The notes: a model not told the origin generated them from the sequence alone. 64,000 bases of DNA from CAVDHB01 sp963608705 (GCA_963608705.1 CAVDHB010000062.1:1-64000), one strand, 5' to 3'. Numbered from the stretch's first letter, positions 37,278 through 47,258 are shown. Numbers and translations: made by a program.

Positions 37278-39044
37278 ATGTATAGAACAAACACTTGCGG
37301 AGAATTACGTCTGGCCGATGCCGGAAAGGATGTCACCCTTGCCGGATGGGTGCAGCGTGAACGCAAAATGGGAGGGATGACGTTTGTCGACCTCCGGGAC
37401 CGTTACGGGATAACACAGCTCGTTTTCAACGAGGAGAGCGACGCCGCTCTTTGCGAACAAGCCAACAAGTTGGGGCGTGAATATGTCATACAAGTGAAAG
37501 GTGTGGTATGCGAGCGTTCCAGCAAAAACGACCAACTGCCCACGGGCGAAATTGAGATAGAGGTAAAGGAACTCCATGTGCTTAACAAGTCGGAGGTGCC
37601 TCCTTTCACTATTGAGGAAAATACGGACGGCGGTGATGACTTGCGGATGAAGTACCGTTATCTGGACTTGCGCCGTCCGAATGTGCGTCGCAATTTGGAG
37701 TTACGCCACCATACCACGATGGAGATTCGCAAATATTTGAGCGACCGTGGTTTCTTGGAGATAGAGACTCCTTTCCTGATAGGCTCTACGCCTGAGGGCG
37801 CGCGCGACTTCGTGGTGCCTTCTCGTATGAACCCGGGCCAATTCTATGCGTTGCCCCAGTCTCCTCAGTTGTTGAAGCAGCTGCTGATGGTGGCCGGTAT
37901 GGACCGTTATTTCCAGATTGTGAAATGTTTCCGTGATGAGGACTTGCGTGCCGACCGTCAGCCGGAATTCACACAGGTGGACTGTGAGATGAGTTTCGTG
38001 GAGCAGGAAGATATTCTGGAACTCTTCGAGGGTATGGCCAAACACTTGTTCAAGGTCATCCGTGGAGTGGACTTGAAAGAGCCGTTCCTGCGTATGCCGT
38101 GGACTGAGGCGATGCGCCGCTTCGGCAGCGACAAGCCGGATATGCGTTTCGGCATGGAGTTCGTGGAGGTGATGGACGTGTTGAAAGGTACTGGTTCTTT
38201 CGGCGTGTTCAACGGAGCGAACTATATCGGAGGTATTTGTGCGCCGGGTTGCGCTTCTTACAGCCGTAAACAACTCGATCAGTTGACGGATTTCGTGAAA
38301 CGTTCGCAGATTGGCGCAAAGGGCTTGGTTTGGGTGAAAGTGCAGCCTGACGGCTCTTTGAAGTCCAGTATTGACAAGTTCTATGCACCCGAGGTGTTGG
38401 CTCAACTGAAAGGCAAGTTCAATGCCAATCCGGGCGACTTGATTCTGCTGATGAGCGGTGATGATGCCATGAAGACCCGTAAGCAGCTGTGTGAGTTGCG
38501 TCTGGAAATGGGTGAGCGTCTTGGTCTGCGCGACAAGAACAAGTTCGCTCTTTTGTGGGTGATTGACTTCCCGCTCTTTGAATGGAGCGATGAGGAGCAG
38601 CGTCTGATGGCTACCCACCATCCGTTCACAGCTCCCCATCCCGAAGACATCCCCTTGCTGGATACAGACCCTGCCAAGGTGCGTGCCAATGCGTATGACA
38701 TGGTGTGCAACGGTATCGAAGTGGGCGGTGGCTCTGTGCGTATCCATGATGCGGTGATTCAGGACAAGATATTCAAGATTCTGGGCTTCACCGAGGAACG
38801 TGCGCAGGCTCAGTTCGGCTTCTTGATGCGTGCGTTCAAGTACGGTGCCCCTCCTCACGCTGGACTCGCTTACGGTCTGGACCGTTGGGTGAGCATCTTT
38901 GCCGGATTGGACAGTATCCGTGACTGTATCGCTTTCCCGAAGAACAACAGCGGACGTGACGTGATGTTCGAGGCTCCTTCCGCACTCGAACAGAAGCAGC
39001 TTGACGAACTTCATATCAAGGTGGATTTGAAAGAAGATAAATAA
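37278..39044 (+). CDS. aspS: Aspartyl-tRNA synthetase
   Basis: A 588-aa class II synthetase of the bacterial type. The anticodon-binding OB fold is at 1-110 ([20 protein letters not shown]). The catalytic core has motif 2 [20 protein letters not shown] at about 216 and motif 3 [15 protein letters not shown] at about 532. The bacterial GAD insertion lies between (about 290-410). Start at 37278 follows the promoter by about 30 nt. Its spacer downstream is filled by the inverted-repeat element at 39083. Confidence 0.97.
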   Translation: MYRTNTCGELRLADAGKDVTLAGWVQRERKMGGMTFVDLRDRYGITQLVFNEESDAALCEQANKLGREYVIQVKGVVCERSSKNDQLPTGEIEIEVKELHVLNKSEVPPFTIEENTDGGDDLRMKYRYLDLRRPNVRRNLELRHHTTMEIRKYLSDRGFLEIETPFLIGSTPEGARDFVVPSRMNPGQFYALPQSPQLLKQLLMVAGMDRYFQIVKCFRDEDLRADRQPEFTQVDCEMSFVEQEDILELFEGMAKHLFKVIRGVDLKEPFLRMPWTEAMRRFGSDKPDMRFGMEFVEVMDVLKGTGSFGVFNGANYIGGICAPGCASYSRKQLDQLTDFVKRSQIGAKGLVWVKVQPDGSLKSSIDKFYAPEVLAQLKGKFNANPGDLILLMSGDDAMKTRKQLCELRLEMGERLGLRDKNKFALLWVIDFPLFEWSDEEQRLMATHHPFTAPHPEDIPLLDTDPAKVRANAYDMVCNGIEVGGGSVRIHDAVIQDKIFKILGFTEERAQAQFGFLMRAFKYGAPPHAGLAYGLDRWVSIFAGLDSIRDCIAFPKNNSGRDVMFEAPSALEQKQLDELHIKVDLKEDK

Positions 39045-39082
39045 AACGGATTATCCGTAATTGTACCATTAATTTATGAGGT

Positions 39083-39569
39083 TGTGTCGTAATTAAGTTC
39101 TACGGCATAACCTCTTCATTTTGTTAAGTCCCTCCTTTTAATGCATACTAATCTGTATGTTTATAAGGTCGTAAAGTTAGGTCTTGTGAGATTACTAAGT
39201 CTTGCTTCATGACATTACTAAGTCCTGCCTTGAGAGATTACTAAGTCTTGCCTCAAGACATTACTAAGTCCTGCCTCATGAGATTACTAAGTCTTGACCC
39301 ATGACATTACTAAGTCTGAATCCAAAGGGTGTATTAGATCGCAATAGATTGATTGTTAGATGAATATAATAATCATCAGAAGCCGCTCCTTTCTGTGAAT
39401 CATCATGAACCTTTCTCAGAATAGGTCTGAATCAAGTCGATTCCTTATAGTTGGGAAATGAATGTAAATACAGAAATATGCATACCTATATCTTATATTC
39501 ATACCAGGCAGATTGCAAATACGCAGTAAAAAATAAAGAGGTTATGCCGTGGAACTTAATTACGACACA
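39083..39569. mobile_element. MITE-like element with about 40-bp terminal inverted repeats
   Basis: The ends 39083-39122 and 39529-39569 are near-perfect inverted repeats (outer part TGTGTCGTAATTAAGTT, one mismatch, then ACGGCATAACCTCTT). The 487-bp interior has no open frame of note and carries the 23-bp tandem array. Size, long inverted ends and absence of a transposase suit a non-autonomous element. No target-site duplication is evident, so decay or a different origin is possible. Confidence 0.7.
39188..39325. repeat. 23-bp tandem repeat array, six units in alternating types
   Basis: Six units begin at 39188, 39211, 39234, 39257, 39280 and 39303; a decayed unit precedes them. Odd units read GAGATTACTAAGTCTTG, even units GACATTACTAAGTCCTG, so the real period is 46 bp. 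There are no spacers, so this is not a CRISPR. The array lies inside the inverted-repeat element. Confidence 0.9.
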
Positions 39570-39636
39570 GTTCTTATTTTAGTTGTTATATTGCAACGTA
39601 CAAGATAGGACGGTGGTATGTTTGCGGATAATCATA

Positions 39637-39688
39637 ACTAAAAATCCCTCTTCCAGTCTTTCAGGACTGCGGAGAGGAATTTTTAGTT
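39637..39688 (-). terminator. Terminator of the sppA-lpxK-punA-thiL operon
   Basis: A long stem: CTAAAAAT with CCTCT and CAGTC pairs with GACTG, AGAGG and ATTTTTAG, 21 nt beyond the thiL stop. On the minus strand the stem ends in a T-rich run; it is nearly symmetric and could also stop plus-strand transcripts. Confidence 0.85.
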
Positions 39689-39708
39689 TATGGATATAAA
39701 ACTCTTGT

Positions 39709-40794
39709 TTACTTTAACGGGTTGAAGCCCTGTGCTTTCAGTTCGAACTCATTGCCGTCCCGTGCGATGAGAGCCATGCCAAGTTCCGGCTTCACGATGT
39801 AGCCTATCAGCGAGATGCCTTTTATGGATTGCACCTTCTCGTGGTCGGCGATGGGGACTGTGAACAGCAGCTCATAGTCTTCGCCTCCGTTCAATGCCGC
39901 CGTGGTTACGTTCATGTTCAGTTCCTCGGCCATAGCGGCGGTTTGGTAGTCAATGGGGAGGTCTTTCTCGAAAATCCTGCATCCCACGCCACTCTTTCCG
40001 CAAATGTGGTGCAACTCGGAGGACAGGCCGTCGGAAATATCCATCATCGAGGTGGGATGAATGCCCTTTTCATGAAGTGTCTCTATCATGTCCCCTCTTG
40101 CTTCGGGTTTCAGCTGACGTTCGATGATATATTCTTTTCCGGCAAAGTCAGGCTGGGCGAGTGCCATCTCTTCTTCTTTGGTCACATGGCCTCTCTCGTG
40201 CAGTTTCCTGCGCTGTTCCTCGAAGATGCCACTTTCCCTTTCCAAGAGTTGCAGTCCCATATAGGCTGCGCCTAAATCTCCCGTCACACAGATGAGGTCG
40301 GTTTCCTTTGCCCCGTCTCGGTAGACAATGTCTTTTTCCTTTGCCGTGCCGATACAAGTCACGCTGATGGTGAGTCCGGTAAGTGAGGCGGTCGTGTCTC
40401 CTCCCACCAAGTCCACGTTCCATCGCTCGCAAGCCAGTCTTATCCCCGCATAGAGTTCTTCCATGTCTTCCACGGAGAAGCGTTTGCTCACTCCCAGTGA
40501 AACCACTAACTGTGTCGGTTTGCCGTTCATGGCGAAGATGTCGCTGATGTTGACCATGGCGGCCTTGTAGCCCAGGTGTTTGATAGGCACATACGTCAAG
40601 TCGAAATGCACCCCTTCAAGAAGGATGTCGCTTGTGACCAACACTCGTTCTTTATCTCCGAAATGCAGTACGGCGCAGTCGTCTCCCACGCCTTTTTCCG
40701 TGGAGCTGTTTTTCAGCTGGATGTCTTCGGTCAGTCTCTTTATCAGTCCGAACTCCCCTAATGAGGCTATTTCTGTCCGTTGTGTTCTTTCCAT
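39709..40794 (-). CDS. thiL: Thiamine-monophosphate kinase
   Basis: A 361-aa kinase making thiamine diphosphate from thiamine monophosphate. Seen: LGEFGLIKRL at the N-terminus, GVGDDCAVL (about 36), the Asp-rich LVTSDILLEGVHFDL, GYKAAMVNISDIFAMN, VGGDTTAS and the late MDISDGLSSELHHIC. It is the last of four minus-strand genes, 14 nt after punA. Confidence 0.94.
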   Translation of the reverse strand: MERTQRTEIASLGEFGLIKRLTEDIQLKNSSTEKGVGDDCAVLHFGDKERVLVTSDILLEGVHFDLTYVPIKHLGYKAAMVNISDIFAMNGKPTQLVVSLGVSKRFSVEDMEELYAGIRLACERWNVDLVGGDTTASLTGLTISVTCIGTAKEKDIVYRDGAKETDLICVTGDLGAAYMGLQLLERESGIFEEQRRKLHERGHVTKEEEMALAQPDFAGKEYIIERQLKPEARGDMIETLHEKGIHPTSMMDISDGLSSELHHICGKSGVGCRIFEKDLPIDYQTAAMAEELNMNVTTAALNGGEDYELLFTVPIADHEKVQSIKGISLIGYIVKPELGMALIARDGNEFELKAQGFNPLK

Positions 40795-40808
40795 GCTTAG
40801 TGAGTGTC

Positions 40809-41621
40809 TCAGGAACGTTTGATGATTTCCCGGAATATTTCCGTCATTTTAGGTTCGGAAGCGTCAGCCGCTTTCTGTACTTCCTCGTGGGAGACTTCCA
40901 CGGGCTGGTCTTCCAGTCCAAGGTCTGTGATGACCGAGATGCCGAACACACGCATTCCGCAATGGCGCGCCACAATGACTTCAGGCACAGTGGACATTCC
41001 CACGGCGTCTCCTCCCAGGATGTGGTACATCTTGTATTCTGCGGGAGTCTCGAACGTGGGTCCTTGGGTGGCGAGATATACCCCTGTGCGCACATTATCA
41101 TAGCCTCTTTCCTTGGCGATGTCCAGTCCCAGTTGCACCAGTTTGTGATCATACGCCTCGTGCATATCCGGGAAGCGCGGCCCGTAAGGGATGTTCTTTC
41201 CTCTCAACGGGTGTTCCGGCATGAAGTTGATATGGTCTTTGATAATCATCAGGTCGCCAATCTGGAACGAAGGGTTCATGCCTCCGGCGGCGTTCGACAC
41301 AAAGAGCGTGTCGATGCCCAGCTCATGCATCACACGGATGGGAAAGGTCACTTCTTTCATGGAATATCCCTCGTAGAAATGGAAACGTCCTTCCATGGCC
41401 ATGACATCTTTTCCACCCAGCTTGCCGAAGATGAGCTTTCCGGCGTGTCCCTCTACGGTGGAGACAGGGAAGTGGGGGATTGTCTCGTAAGGTATCTCTT
41501 CCGCCTCGATAATATCAGAAGCTAATCTTCCGAGTCCCGTTCCCATAATGATGGCGGTCTTCGGGCTTGTGTGCATCCTGCTTTTTAGCCAAGATGCTGT
41601 TTCTTGAATTTTTTCGTACAT
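40809..41621 (-). CDS. Purine-nucleoside phosphorylase
   Basis: A 270-aa trimeric-type phosphorylase splitting inosine or guanosine with phosphate. Seen: IIMGTGLGRLASDI (phosphate loop, about 25), VEGHAGKLIFG, MEGRFHFYEGY (about 77), NAAGGMNPSFQIGD, and DAVGMSTVPEVIVA (about 200). The first 107 nt are shared, in another frame, with the end of lpxK. Family length is normal. Confidence 0.94.
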   Translation of the reverse strand: MYEKIQETASWLKSRMHTSPKTAIIMGTGLGRLASDIIEAEEIPYETIPHFPVSTVEGHAGKLIFGKLGGKDVMAMEGRFHFYEGYSMKEVTFPIRVMHELGIDTLFVSNAAGGMNPSFQIGDLMIIKDHINFMPEHPLRGKNIPYGPRFPDMHEAYDHKLVQLGLDIAKERGYDNVRTGVYLATQGPTFETPAEYKMYHILGGDAVGMSTVPEVIVARHCGMRVFGISVITDLGLEDQPVEVSHEEVQKAADASEPKMTEIFREIIKRS

Positions 41622-42678
41622 ATCCTATAATATTGTTGTTAAAGTCATCCTCTTGTCCAAGCAGAAACTCTACTTCGACCGGGAGTACATACGTGTGCAG
41701 TCTCAAGACGGGGTCGGTCAGCACTTCTTTCAGACGGGCCGCATCTTTCTCTGTGGTCAATATCCGTTTGTTTCCTTCGGGCAACTTGTCGAACGCCTGC
41801 CGTATCTGTGTCAGATCTTTCTCTGTGAATGCGTGATGGTCGGAGAAAGGCAGCAACGTGATGTGAGGGCAGTACGTCTGCAAGTCGTTTCTCACATGGT
41901 TCGGCTGGGCCACACCTGCCACCAGCAAGATTTGCTCGTCCTTGGGAAGCTCCGCAAGGGACAACACGTCCTTGCCCGCCTCGTCGAACAACGGGTAGAG
42001 CGCGCCGTAGCGGAAGGTGGTGAAATAGAGCTTTTGATAGGGGTAAAGCTCCAACGCCTTGCTCAGCACACGGAAGTCCATCGGCTTGATGTTCCGTGGG
42101 CATTTCGTCACAATGACGATATTGGCGCGGTCTTTTGACCGTTTGGGTTCTCTCAGTCTGCCTGCCGGCAACAGGGCGTCATCACAAATCAAGCGGTGGT
42201 AATCCGTCAGGAGAATGTTGATGCCCGGTTTGACATAACGGTGCTGGAAAGCGTCGTCCAGCAGGATGACACCCGTGGAGGAATCCTCGCACAGGTGCTT
42301 GATACCGTTCCGGCGGCTTTTGTCCACAGCCATGCGTATGAAGGGGAACTTCTTCTTCATCTGCCATGCCTCGTCTCCAATCTCGCTCATGGGGGTGTCT
42401 TCCGAGGCCAGTATATAGCCTCTTGACTTGCGTTTGTAGCCACGGCTCAGCACCGCCACCGGGCAGATGTCTTTCAATATCCTTATCAGGTATTCCACGT
42501 GAGGGGTCTTCCCCGTGCCGCCTACCGTGATGTTGCCCACCGAGATGACCGGGATGTCAAAGGCTTCGGACGGAAGCACACCCCAGTCAAATAACTTGTT
42601 TCGCAGTCTTACCCCGCATCCGTAAAGCCATGACAAGGGGTAAAGCCATTCATTGATTTTAATCCAGTCTCCTTCCAT
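41515..42678 (-). CDS. lpxK: Tetraacyldisaccharide 4'-kinase (lipid A synthesis)
   Basis: A 387-aa kinase adding the 4'-phosphate to lipid A. The P-loop VGGTGKTPHVEYL is at about 52-64, preceded by VISVGNIT; also seen are SRGYKRKSRG (about 78) and LDDAFQHRYV (about 139). E. coli LpxK has 328 aa; the extra C-terminal part (IIGYVRKNSRNSILAKKQ onward) runs 107 nt into the punA gene in another frame. An N-terminal hydrophobic helix anchors it in the inner membrane. 5 nt separate it from sppA. Confidence 0.93.
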   Translation of the reverse strand: MEGDWIKINEWLYPLSWLYGCGVRLRNKLFDWGVLPSEAFDIPVISVGNITVGGTGKTPHVEYLIRILKDICPVAVLSRGYKRKSRGYILASEDTPMSEIGDEAWQMKKKFPFIRMAVDKSRRNGIKHLCEDSSTGVILLDDAFQHRYVKPGINILLTDYHRLICDDALLPAGRLREPKRSKDRANIVIVTKCPRNIKPMDFRVLSKALELYPYQKLYFTTFRYGALYPLFDEAGKDVLSLAELPKDEQILLVAGVAQPNHVRNDLQTYCPHITLLPFSDHHAFTEKDLTQIRQAFDKLPEGNKRILTTEKDAARLKEVLTDPVLRLHTYVLPVEVEFLLGQEDDFNNNIIGYVRKNSRNSILAKKQDAHKPEDRHHYGNGTRKISF

Positions 42679-42683
42679 TTATG

Positions 42684-44471
42684 TTAATTGAATGTGATGA
42701 TGTAGGGCAGACGGGCTTGCAGTTGGCTGTCCTTTCCGATGGAACGCAGATAGTTGAAAGGTTCGTACAAGGTTCCCAGCATATCTTTCAACTGGCTTTC
42801 GACAGAGGTTCCCATGAGTTCTTCGCTCATCATCCGTTCCCAGTAGCTTGTTTTCTTCGGAGCTTCGATGAGGGCGTAGTCTTTCACTTTCGCCAGTCTC
42901 GCCGCAGCCTTTATGGCCTCGTCCAAGTTTCCCAGCTTGTCCACCAGTCCTATTTTCACAGCCCGTTGTCCGGTCCATACTCTTCCCTGTGCGATTTCGT
43001 TCACGGCGGCTTTCGTCATTTTTCTTCCCTCAGACACTCTGGAGAGGAAAAGGTCGTATCCGTGGTTCACGTAGGATTGTATCAAGCCTTTTTCTGCCGG
43101 AGTCCATTCACGGGTGGGCATTCCTATGTCCGAGTGGGCGTTGGTCTTCACATTCTCATAACGGATTCCCAACTTGTTGGTCAGCAGGTCGGAAGGGTTG
43201 AAGAATAAGCCGAAGATGCCGATGGAACCTGTGAGGGTAGTGGGTTCCGCGAAGATTTGGTTGGCCGGAGCGGAGATGTAGTAGCCTCCAGAGGCGGCAT
43301 AGTCTCCCATGGAAACCACCACAGGCTTCGCCTTGCGCAACTCCTTGACGGCATGCCATATCTGTTCAGCGGCGAAGCTGCTTCCTCCGGGCGAGTTGAT
43401 GCGTAGCACCACCGCTTTCACATCCTCGTCTTCTTGCAGTTCTTTCAGGTCTGCGCACATCTTCTTTGCCGTGATAACTCCTTGTCCTGTCAAATCGCCC
43501 TGTATGTCTGGGACAATTTCTCCGTAGGCATAGTACACAGCCACCCGGTTGCTTTCCTTGCTTTTCTCTCTTTCGAGTTTGGCAAGGGTGGCCAAGTCCT
43601 CAATGTCTACGGACGGGATGTCTTCATCTTCCGCTATTTGCAGGCGTTTCTTCAGCACCTCGGATGCCTCGTTTCTGTAGACCAACTTGTCCACGAGTCC
43701 CATGGCTTTGGTTTCTTCCGCAGTCTTGAAGTCCACCACGCTGTCAGCGTATTGATTGATTTTTTGCACGGTCAAGTGGCGGTTCTGTGCCACGCTTTGT
43801 ATCATGTTGTCCCAAATGTCACGGGTGAATTGGGTCGTTTGTGCACGGTTCTCCTCACTCATGCGGTTGGTGAGATACGGCTCTACCGCCGACTTGAATT
43901 TTCCCACCCGGAATACTTCCGCCTTTACTCCAACTTTATCGAGCAAGTCCTTTGGGTATCTGATGGTTATGGAGAGTCCATGCCAGCTTACAGACCCTGC
44001 GGGATTGAGCATCACCGTGTCGGCCACACTGGCCAGGTAGTAGGCACCTTGTGTGTATACGTCACCGTAGGCGTAGATGAACTTGCCCGCTTTCTTGAAG
44101 TCAGTCAATGCGTCATGGATGGCCTTCAGGGATGCCGGATTCGCACCTGCCCACACACCGCCTGTCTTGATATAGATTCCCTTTATATGGTCGTCCGTCT
44201 TCGCATAGTGGATGGCCGAGAGAATGTCATCCAGCCCCGTCTGTTTGATGGTGTTGCCGAAGATACTGCTCAACGGATTTCCTTCCTCTGCCCGTTCGTT
44301 CACGATGCCAGACAGGGGCAACACCAGCACGGAGTTCTCCTTGACGGACGGAGTGCTGTCCGAGGTGGCCGTCAGCGTCAGGACAAACACGAAGAATGCC
44401 ACTCCCGCCAACACGGAGGCCACTATCACGCCCACTACGGTGGCGGACATCATTTTCAGAAATTCTTTCAT
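42684..44471 (-). CDS. sppA: Signal peptide peptidase SppA, long (67K) form
   Basis: A 595-aa membrane-bound serine protease that clears cleaved signal peptides. One N-terminal membrane helix (VVGVIVASVLAGVAFFVFVL), then two ClpP-like domains. The general-base lysine lies in the first (GKFKSAVEPYLTNRMS, about 206) and the nucleophile serine in the second (MGDYAASGGYYIS, about 395), as in E. coli SppA. First gene of sppA-lpxK-punA-thiL. Confidence 0.94.
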   Translation of the reverse strand: MKEFLKMMSATVVGVIVASVLAGVAFFVFVLTLTATSDSTPSVKENSVLVLPLSGIVNERAEEGNPLSSIFGNTIKQTGLDDILSAIHYAKTDDHIKGIYIKTGGVWAGANPASLKAIHDALTDFKKAGKFIYAYGDVYTQGAYYLASVADTVMLNPAGSVSWHGLSITIRYPKDLLDKVGVKAEVFRVGKFKSAVEPYLTNRMSEENRAQTTQFTRDIWDNMIQSVAQNRHLTVQKINQYADSVVDFKTAEETKAMGLVDKLVYRNEASEVLKKRLQIAEDEDIPSVDIEDLATLAKLEREKSKESNRVAVYYAYGEIVPDIQGDLTGQGVITAKKMCADLKELQEDEDVKAVVLRINSPGGSSFAAEQIWHAVKELRKAKPVVVSMGDYAASGGYYISAPANQIFAEPTTLTGSIGIFGLFFNPSDLLTNKLGIRYENVKTNAHSDIGMPTREWTPAEKGLIQSYVNHGYDLFLSRVSEGRKMTKAAVNEIAQGRVWTGQRAVKIGLVDKLGNLDEAIKAAARLAKVKDYALIEAPKKTSYWERMMSEELMGTSVESQLKDMLGTLYEPFNYLRSIGKDSQLQARLPYIITFN

Positions 44472-44516
44472 ATTATTTTGTATTTGATTAGTACCATAAA
44501 TGGCTTTGTCATGCTA

Positions 44517-44524
44517 CAAACTTA
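44517..44524 (-). promoter_or_regulatory. -7 box of the sppA operon
   Basis: TAAGTTTG on the minus strand; a TTTG lies 22 bp upstream (44547-44550), slightly beyond the usual spacing. Confidence 0.5.
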
Positions 44525-44675
44525 CATATAATAATCGAGATAGCCGCAAAATTTCTTTAAAAATATAGTTAAACATAGTATGTGGGAATGTTTTTCAGTT
44601 CAAATCCCTTATCTTTACCACATAAACCCGTCTCTCCATGCGAGAGTCGAAGATAAAACTAACTATTATAACATT

Positions 44676-45881
44676 ATGCAAAACAAACCTTCTTCAAACT
44701 TTGCCTTGCCGCTGGCTTTTGTGGGACTTATGTTCTTTACCCTCGGTTTCGCCCTCGGTATCAACTCGTTCCTTATTCCTACTCTTCGTGAGGCGTTGCA
44801 ACTCTCGTCGGGAGTCGCCTATCTTCTTTTAGCGGCCACATTCATTCCTTTCATCCTTTTCGGCATTCCGGCCTCCAAGACCATCGCCGCCATAGGATAT
44901 AAGAAGACTATGGCCTTTTCTTTCCTTATTTTCGCCGTGGCTTTCATCCTTTTCGTGGTTTCCGCCAAGAGCGAGAACTTTTGGGTGTTCTTGTTGGCTT
45001 CCTTTGTCAGTGGAGCGGGAAATGCGTATTTGCAGGCGTCGGTGAATCCGTATGTGACGATTCTCGGCCCGATGAAAAGCGCGGCCCGGCGTATCAGTAT
45101 GATGGGTATCTGCAATAAGCTGGCGTGGCCTGTGGCACCGCTGTTCTTCGCTCTCATCGTGCCTGATCCCGACAAGGTGGCCGTGGCCGACTTGTATCTG
45201 CCGTTTTATATTATAATAGGTATATTTGTGCTGTTAGGTGTCATAGCGTTGCTGGCGCCTCTGCCCGAGGTGAAAGCGGCGGGAGAGGACGACACGGAGG
45301 AGGACAACTGTCCTTACGCCTCCGGTAAGACATCCATCTGGCAGTTCCCTCATCTGTTGTTGGGCGTGCTGACACTGTTCATCTACGTGGGTGTGGAGAC
45401 TTTGGCACTCAGTACGGCGGTGGACTACGCCACGGCCATGCACCTGCCTGACGCCGACCTTTACGCTTGGATTCCCAGTGTGGGAATGGTCGTGGGATAT
45501 GTGGCGGGTATCCTTTTCATTCCCAAGTATCTGTCTCAGGATGCGGCTATGCGTCTGTGCGCCTCGATAGGTGTGATAGGCTCTTTGCTGGTAGTGCTTT
45601 TCCCTCCGGTGTTTTCCATTTGGTTCATCTTCTTCATGGCCTTGGGCTGTTCTTTGTTATGGCCGGCTCTGTGGCCGCTGGCGATGGCCGACTTGGGCAA
45701 GTTCACCAAGCAGGGAAGTGCCTTGTTGACGATGGCCATTGCTGGAGGTGCGGTGATACCTACCATCTTCGGATTGCTGAAAGACAAAATAGGGATGCAG
45801 GGTGCTTATTGGCTGGCCGTGCCTTGCTTCCTCTTCATTCTTTATTACGGAATCGCCGGCTATAAAATACGTGTAAGATAA
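44676..45881 (+). CDS. MFS sugar transporter, FucP/GluP-like
   Basis: A 401-aa protein with about 12 membrane segments. The N-terminus (FALPLAFVGLMFFTLGFALG) and GAGNAYLQASVNPYVT (about 110) resemble the FucP subfamily of sugar:H+ symporters; GluP and NagP proteins look alike, so the sugar is not assigned. The start at 44676 gives a short polar leader, and an in-frame ATG at 44580 precedes the likely -7 box (TATCTTTA at 44610). Only 3 nt separate it from rarA. Confidence 0.85.
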   Translation: MQNKPSSNFALPLAFVGLMFFTLGFALGINSFLIPTLREALQLSSGVAYLLLAATFIPFILFGIPASKTIAAIGYKKTMAFSFLIFAVAFILFVVSAKSENFWVFLLASFVSGAGNAYLQASVNPYVTILGPMKSAARRISMMGICNKLAWPVAPLFFALIVPDPDKVAVADLYLPFYIIIGIFVLLGVIALLAPLPEVKAAGEDDTEEDNCPYASGKTSIWQFPHLLLGVLTLFIYVGVETLALSTAVDYATAMHLPDADLYAWIPSVGMVVGYVAGILFIPKYLSQDAAMRLCASIGVIGSLLVVLFPPVFSIWFIFFMALGCSLLWPALWPLAMADLGKFTKQGSALLTMAIAGGAVIPTIFGLLKDKIGMQGAYWLAVPCFLFILYYGIAGYKIRVR

Positions 45882-45884
45882 AAT

Positions 45885-47168
45885 ATGCCTGCACCGTTAG
45901 CGGAAAGAATGCGTCCGCAGTCGTTGGACGATTATGTCGGACAGACCCATTTGGTGGGCAAAGGATGTGTGTTGCGCGAGATGATAGAGGGAGGACGTGT
46001 GTCCTCCTTCATCTTGTGGGGGCCTCCAGGTGTGGGGAAGACCACGCTGGCTCATATCATTGCCCAGCAGTTGAAAACACCTTTCTATACCTTGAGTGCC
46101 GTGACCTCTGGCGTGAAAGATGTGCGGGAGGTTATTGAGAAGGCGGAAAAGAACCGTTTCTTCTCCACCGCAAGCCCGATTCTCTTCATCGACGAAATCC
46201 ACCGTTTTAGCAAGTCCCAGCAGGACTCGCTCTTGGGCGCGGTGGAGAAGGGGACAGTCACGCTCATTGGCGCAACCACCGAGAATCCCTCTTTCGAGAT
46301 AATCCGTCCGCTGTTGAGCCGTTGCCAGGTGTACACGCTGAAGCCGTTGGGAAAGGAGGATTTGCTGCGGCTTGCGCATAACGCCTTGGAGAAGGACGTG
46401 ATACTGAAGGAGCGGACAATAGAGCTGAGGGAGACAGACGCCTTGTTGCAGTATGCAGGAGGCGATGCCCGCAAACTATTGAACATTCTGGACTTGCTGA
46501 CGGAGACTCCTGTGGGGGATGATGGCTTGGTTATTACAGACCAGTTAGTGAGACAGCGTCTGCAAGAAAATCCGTTGGCTTATGACAAGGGAGGAGAAAT
46601 GCACTATGACATCATCAGCGCCTTTATCAAAAGCATACGGGGCAGTGACCCTGATGCGGCCATCTATTGGCTGGCTCGTATGATTGAAGGTGGGGAAGAC
46701 CCCGCTTTCATCGCTCGTAGACTGGTGATTGTGGCTTCCGAAGACATCGGATTGGCCAACCCTAACGCCATGCTCCTTGCAAACGCCGCCTTTGACGCAG
46801 TAATGAAGATTGGCTGGCCGGAAGGAAGGATTCCGTTGGCGGAAGCTACGGTCTACTTGGCCACCAGTCCCAAGAGCAATTCTTCGTACATGGCCATCAA
46901 CAAGGCGTTGGAGGAAGTGAAGCGTTCCGGCAACCAGCCTGTGCCGCTGCATTTGCGCAACGCTCCCACCGAACTGATGGCCGAGCTGGGCTATCATGAA
47001 GGATACAAATACGCCCACGATTACCCCGGACATTTTGTGAAGCAGCAGTATATGCCCGACGCATTGAAGCATCTCCACCTGTGGGAAGCGCAGCCCAATC
47101 CGCAGGAAGACCGTATGCGGGAAAGAATGGAGTGGCTGTGGGGGAAGAACGCATTGAACGAACAGTGA
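45885..47168 (+). CDS. rarA: Replication-associated recombination ATPase RarA (MgsA)
   Basis: A 427-aa clamp-loader-like AAA+ ATPase acting at stalled replication forks. It begins PLAERMRPQSLDDYVGQ; Walker A GPPGVGKTT is at about 45-53 and Walker B ILFIDEIHRF at about 100. The C-terminal tetramerisation part carries GSDPDAAIYWLARMIEGGED and the RarA-specific YKYAHDYPGHFVKQQYMPD. Co-transcription with the transporter is likely from the 3-nt gap. Confidence 0.95.
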   Translation: MPAPLAERMRPQSLDDYVGQTHLVGKGCVLREMIEGGRVSSFILWGPPGVGKTTLAHIIAQQLKTPFYTLSAVTSGVKDVREVIEKAEKNRFFSTASPILFIDEIHRFSKSQQDSLLGAVEKGTVTLIGATTENPSFEIIRPLLSRCQVYTLKPLGKEDLLRLAHNALEKDVILKERTIELRETDALLQYAGGDARKLLNILDLLTETPVGDDGLVITDQLVRQRLQENPLAYDKGGEMHYDIISAFIKSIRGSDPDAAIYWLARMIEGGEDPAFIARRLVIVASEDIGLANPNAMLLANAAFDAVMKIGWPEGRIPLAEATVYLATSPKSNSSYMAINKALEEVKRSGNQPVPLHLRNAPTELMAELGYHEGYKYAHDYPGHFVKQQYMPDALKHLHLWEAQPNPQEDRMRERMEWLWGKNALNEQ

Positions 47169-47198
47169 GGTATCTATGCTAATAAACGGAGAGGCACG

Positions 47199-47230
47199 GT
47201 TGCCGATTTGAAATAAAATCACTATCTTCG
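47199..47230 (+). promoter_or_regulatory. Promoter of the AAA-ATPase/PD-(D/E)XK gene
   Basis: GTTG, 20 bp, TATCTTCG followed by C, giving a leader of about 20 nt. Confidence 0.65.
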
Positions 47231-47258
47231 CAGTAGAAATTAAAACAAACGGAAAATC

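Noticed and set aside
37701..39014. 437-codon open frame on the minus strand
   Set aside because: It lies wholly inside aspS on the opposite strand, is rich in His, Arg, Gln and Thr as antisense frames are, and matches no protein family.
43434..44531. 365-codon plus-strand frame
   Set aside because: Antisense to sppA, which has all its catalytic motifs; no promoter or start signal for the reverse frame.
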